Of a stretch of 64,000 nucleotides of DNA, positions 61,793 through 64,000 are shown in pieces. Position 1 is the first letter of the stretch. Every line of letters begins with the position of its first letter. This stretch comes from an uncultured Victivallales bacterium (GTDB lineage: Bacteria; Verrucomicrobiota; Lentisphaeria; Victivallales; UBA1829). A program made the position numbers and the translations under genes. The notes beneath the pieces were generated by a model. That model was not told the origin of the DNA. It did not search any database and was given only the letters and a program-made list of their open reading frames with translations. The DNA is taken from positions 1-64,000 of the forward strand of contig CAKUJH010000017.1 of the NCBI GenBank assembly GCA_934661375.1, read 5' to 3'.

Positions 61793-64000
61793 ATGGCTGC
61801 AATTATTAAAATGTATACATGGTGGACAATCCGCCATCATAAGAAAAGTGAGGAACAGGCGTATAAGCTGATTGCGATTTCCCGCAGAAAAACGGTCTCC
61901 GGAATCAACGGAAATTCGCTCAATGATACGCTGGAAATATCGCCGGCGACGGATCAGACCGTCAGACAGAAAATCAAGGACGGGGCAGTGGTTTTTGGCA
62001 TCCGTCCGTCCGGCTTTGCGATGGATTTCGAGTTCAAATCTGTCCAGAAAGAGAGTGTCCCCGGCGTTCTCAATGCGAAAATGCACGGTGTCTTTTCCTT
62101 GAATCTTGCCAATCCGGACGCGCTTGGAATGCTTCTGGTCGATTTGCCGGAACTCTGCAAGAAATCAAACAACGAATGGACCGCTGAAGATTTGCAGTCG
62201 CTGTTTGCCGAATACAAAGACAGAATTGAAATCGCACTGCGCCGGCGTGTGGGTAGTTCGCCGGTTACCGCGCAGGAACTGCTTTCGGTCGGCGATTCGT
62301 ATAATTACAGCAGCGAGCAGGTTTTCCCGTCCTGGCTGAAGGTGGATTATCTGCACACGAAATACACTTATACGGAAGCGGATTTCCGGGCGGCACTTCC
62401 TGCCGTGGCGGAGCAAGGGAAAAAGTTTTCGCAAGAAGCCGCCGCCTGGGAAGAAGAATACAACCGCAAAGTCGAAGCGATGGAACGTCAGAAAGCGGAA
62501 GCGGAACTGCGCCGGTCTGCCGCCCTGCAGAATATGGACATTCTGAATCGGGAGCATCAGATTGAACTGGCAAAAATCGAAGGCGAACGGAACTTTTTCC
62601 GGAAAAGACATCCTGAACTGTCTGAAATCGGCGACATGTTCAAGACCTACCGGAATAAAACCTATGCCGCCTATGCCCGTATTTTCTATTATTTTGCGGA
62701 TCATCCCATCCTGACTCCGATCATTCTTTTTGCGGCGCTGATGGTTTACAATGTCGCCGCCTCCACCATTATTCCTCTGCGGGTTCAGATCCGGATTGAG
62801 GGAAATAATGATACCGCGGTTAGTGCGCTGGAATCTGAAATTTTCGAATATTTCAAACCGGAAAAAGGCAAAATTATCACAGCCCCATTGGGGTTTTCGG
62901 ATGCGGACGGTGGACGGCAGACCGAAGAGTTTCTGCTGGTTCGGGGACAAATTGATGATTTTCAGCAGGAACTGCAAAAGTCTGTTCAAAACCAGCAGCA
63001 GTATCTTGAAGGCAAAGTCCGCAGTACTCCGGCGCATTATTCCTTTTTTGACGGCGGGTTGAACTTTGCCCTCAAGAAAAAAGTTTATGTCTTTACTGCC
63101 AAAGACAGCGAAAAAGTTGCGAATCAGCAGACCGTCATCCTGATTGGGAAAAATTCCATTGAAAGCGATTTGAAAGATTTTCTGGAGAATAGTTTTGCTG
63201 CCGGAAGGGTTGATACTGACAACGACGACAAACAATATCCCGATGGTATTGTTTTCTGCTTCAAATTGCGCAGTGGCATCAGCACCAAACACCTGAGTGC
63301 GGCAATCACCAAAAAATTTAAATGTAAAGCGACCGGAAGCAATCCGGTGATAGTCAACGCACGCGCAGCGCAGACAGTGAATGTTGTTCTGGACGTCAGT
63401 AAACTCACATTTACTCAGACACAAAAAGTAGAAAAATACTTCCTGGATAACGATTCCTTTCTGGAAAAAAAGACTATGTCCGTGCCTTGTAGCAAACAGG
63501 ATATGAGAGCTAAACTCAGAGTCTTTTTCGAAAAAGAAGAAAACAGAGACATATCTGGAGATTGGGATAAGGATGGAAAAAGCACTTTTATCTTCAAACC
63601 CGTCCAAGTGCAGAAAAAAATTCTCCGCATTCAGATTGACAAAACAACCGATCGGATGCTCGATGATTTCAGTAAATTGCAGAAAGAGTATGGCATCAAC
63701 AAAAAGGGAACAACCTATACTCTGGAGTACTTTGCAACGCCCGAAGGAGAAAAAAAGCGGAGTGCTTTTGAACAGGATGTGGAGCGTTTGGGCTATCTGA
63801 AATGGGAAAAAGAGACACAGATCGAAAACGGCAAAGTGATAATTTATAAAGTCGAGGAGCAGCGTACAATTGATACCAGTGAATTGCCCTCTGCCGACCG
63901 CAATAAGATCAAAGAGACTTTTAAGGGGATCGGCGAAGGGAATCAGATCACGGTTAATGCCGAAAACCTGAACAGCGAAGCTGTGGAAAATTTTATCCGT
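61793..64000 (+). CDS. large membrane-anchored protein, open at the right edge
   Basis: At least 736 codons with no stop before the window ends. Residues 1-210 are mixed alpha/beta and cytoplasmic, 210-285 a charged coiled coil (AAAWEEEYNRKVEAMERQ), then one transmembrane helix near 304-326 (PILTPIILFAALMVYNVAAS), and then over 400 residues of repeated strand-helix units (LRVQIRIEGNNDTAV, NVVLDVSKLTFTQTQ, LRIQIDKTTDRMLDD) on the far side. GGCAGAGG lies five bases before the ATG. The distal part, from about 62.8 kb, is more AT-rich with AGA and ATA codons. No family recognised. It may be a sensor or anchor for the ESCRT-like machinery. Confidence 0.75.
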   Translation, partial: MAAIIKMYTWWTIRHHKKSEEQAYKLIAISRRKTVSGINGNSLNDTLEISPATDQTVRQKIKDGAVVFGIRPSGFAMDFEFKSVQKESVPGVLNAKMHGVFSLNLANPDALGMLLVDLPELCKKSNNEWTAEDLQSLFAEYKDRIEIALRRRVGSSPVTAQELLSVGDSYNYSSEQVFPSWLKVDYLHTKYTYTEADFRAALPAVAEQGKKFSQEAAAWEEEYNRKVEAMERQKAEAELRRSAALQNMDILNREHQIELAKIEGERNFFRKRHPELSEIGDMFKTYRNKTYAAYARIFYYFADHPILTPIILFAALMVYNVAASTIIPLRVQIRIEGNNDTAVSALESEIFEYFKPEKGKIITAPLGFSDADGGRQTEEFLLVRGQIDDFQQELQKSVQNQQQYLEGKVRSTPAHYSFFDGGLNFALKKKVYVFTAKDSEKVANQQTVILIGKNSIESDLKDFLENSFAAGRVDTDNDDKQYPDGIVFCFKLRSGISTKHLSAAITKKFKCKATGSNPVIVNARAAQTVNVVLDVSKLTFTQTQKVEKYFLDNDSFLEKKTMSVPCSKQDMRAKLRVFFEKEENRDISGDWDKDGKSTFIFKPVQVQKKILRIQIDKTTDRMLDDFSKLQKEYGINKKGTTYTLEYFATPEGEKKRSAFEQDVERLGYLKWEKETQIENGKVIIYKVEEQRTIDTSELPSADRNKIKETFKGIGEGNQITVNAENLNSEAVENFIR

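Overview
The window looks like chromosomal DNA of a Lentisphaerae-type bacterium (Victivallis-like, gut or host-glycan associated). This is inferred from content alone: four short prepilin-like proteins with the FTLIELL...LLPAL start that is greatly expanded in Lentisphaerae, Planctomycetes and Verrucomicrobia, large secreted glycosidases, an AIDA-repeat/FG-GAP surface protein, a zinc-ribbon Ser/Thr kinase, and many genes for sialic acid and N-acetylhexosamine use. Promoters read well as bacterial -35/-10 pairs, often with a 16-nt spacer.

Layout. 0-1.1 kb: a gene start running off the left edge, tRNA-Ser(UGA), a small Cys-rich protein and an ABM monooxygenase. 1.1-8.5 kb (minus strand): an apparent operon of sialidase, N-acetylneuraminate lyase, two prepilin-like proteins, a GH42-like secreted glycosidase and an amidohydrolase, closed by a strong terminator, with a divergent AraC regulator at 8.6 kb. 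9.5-14.8 kb: four tightly overlapping glycosyltransferases. 15-19.7 kb: housekeeping and small genes (SDR reductase, zinc ribbon, lipoprotein, RsmE, DUF4380-like, Dus). 19.7-26.5 kb: histidine kinase, Ser/Thr kinase, GT39-like and GT2 membrane glycosylation genes. 26.5-29.9 kb: nagA, citrate synthase and a small secreted protein. 30.2-35.7 kb: IclR regulator, GH20-like hexosaminidase, a two-SIS-domain MurQ/GCKR-like protein and a NahK-like kinase. 36-42 kb: rubrerythrin with a PerR-box-like site, a Fur/PerR regulator, dnaJ-htpG, FmdB, TauE and a phosphodiesterase. 42-53 kb: prepilin-like genes, the 870-aa surface protein, and a second prepilin plus glycosidase operon.

The most unusual region is 53.1 kb to the right edge. 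From one promoter a leader with about ten AAGC tetranucleotide units leads into an ECF-like sigma factor, a ZAS-type anti-sigma-like protein, a 1151-aa papain-like protease/TIR-like/membrane fusion, two helical proteins that read as ESCRT-III family members (one strikingly CHMP1/Did2-like), a Vps4-like ATPase with an N-terminal MIT-like domain and Vps4-type C-terminal helix, a coiled-coil protein, and a large membrane protein that continues past the window. I interpret this as a bacterial ESCRT-III/Vps4-like membrane-remodelling or stress/defence operon with its own sigma switch and possible phase variation. The domain calls come from reading motifs by eye and need profile or structure searches.
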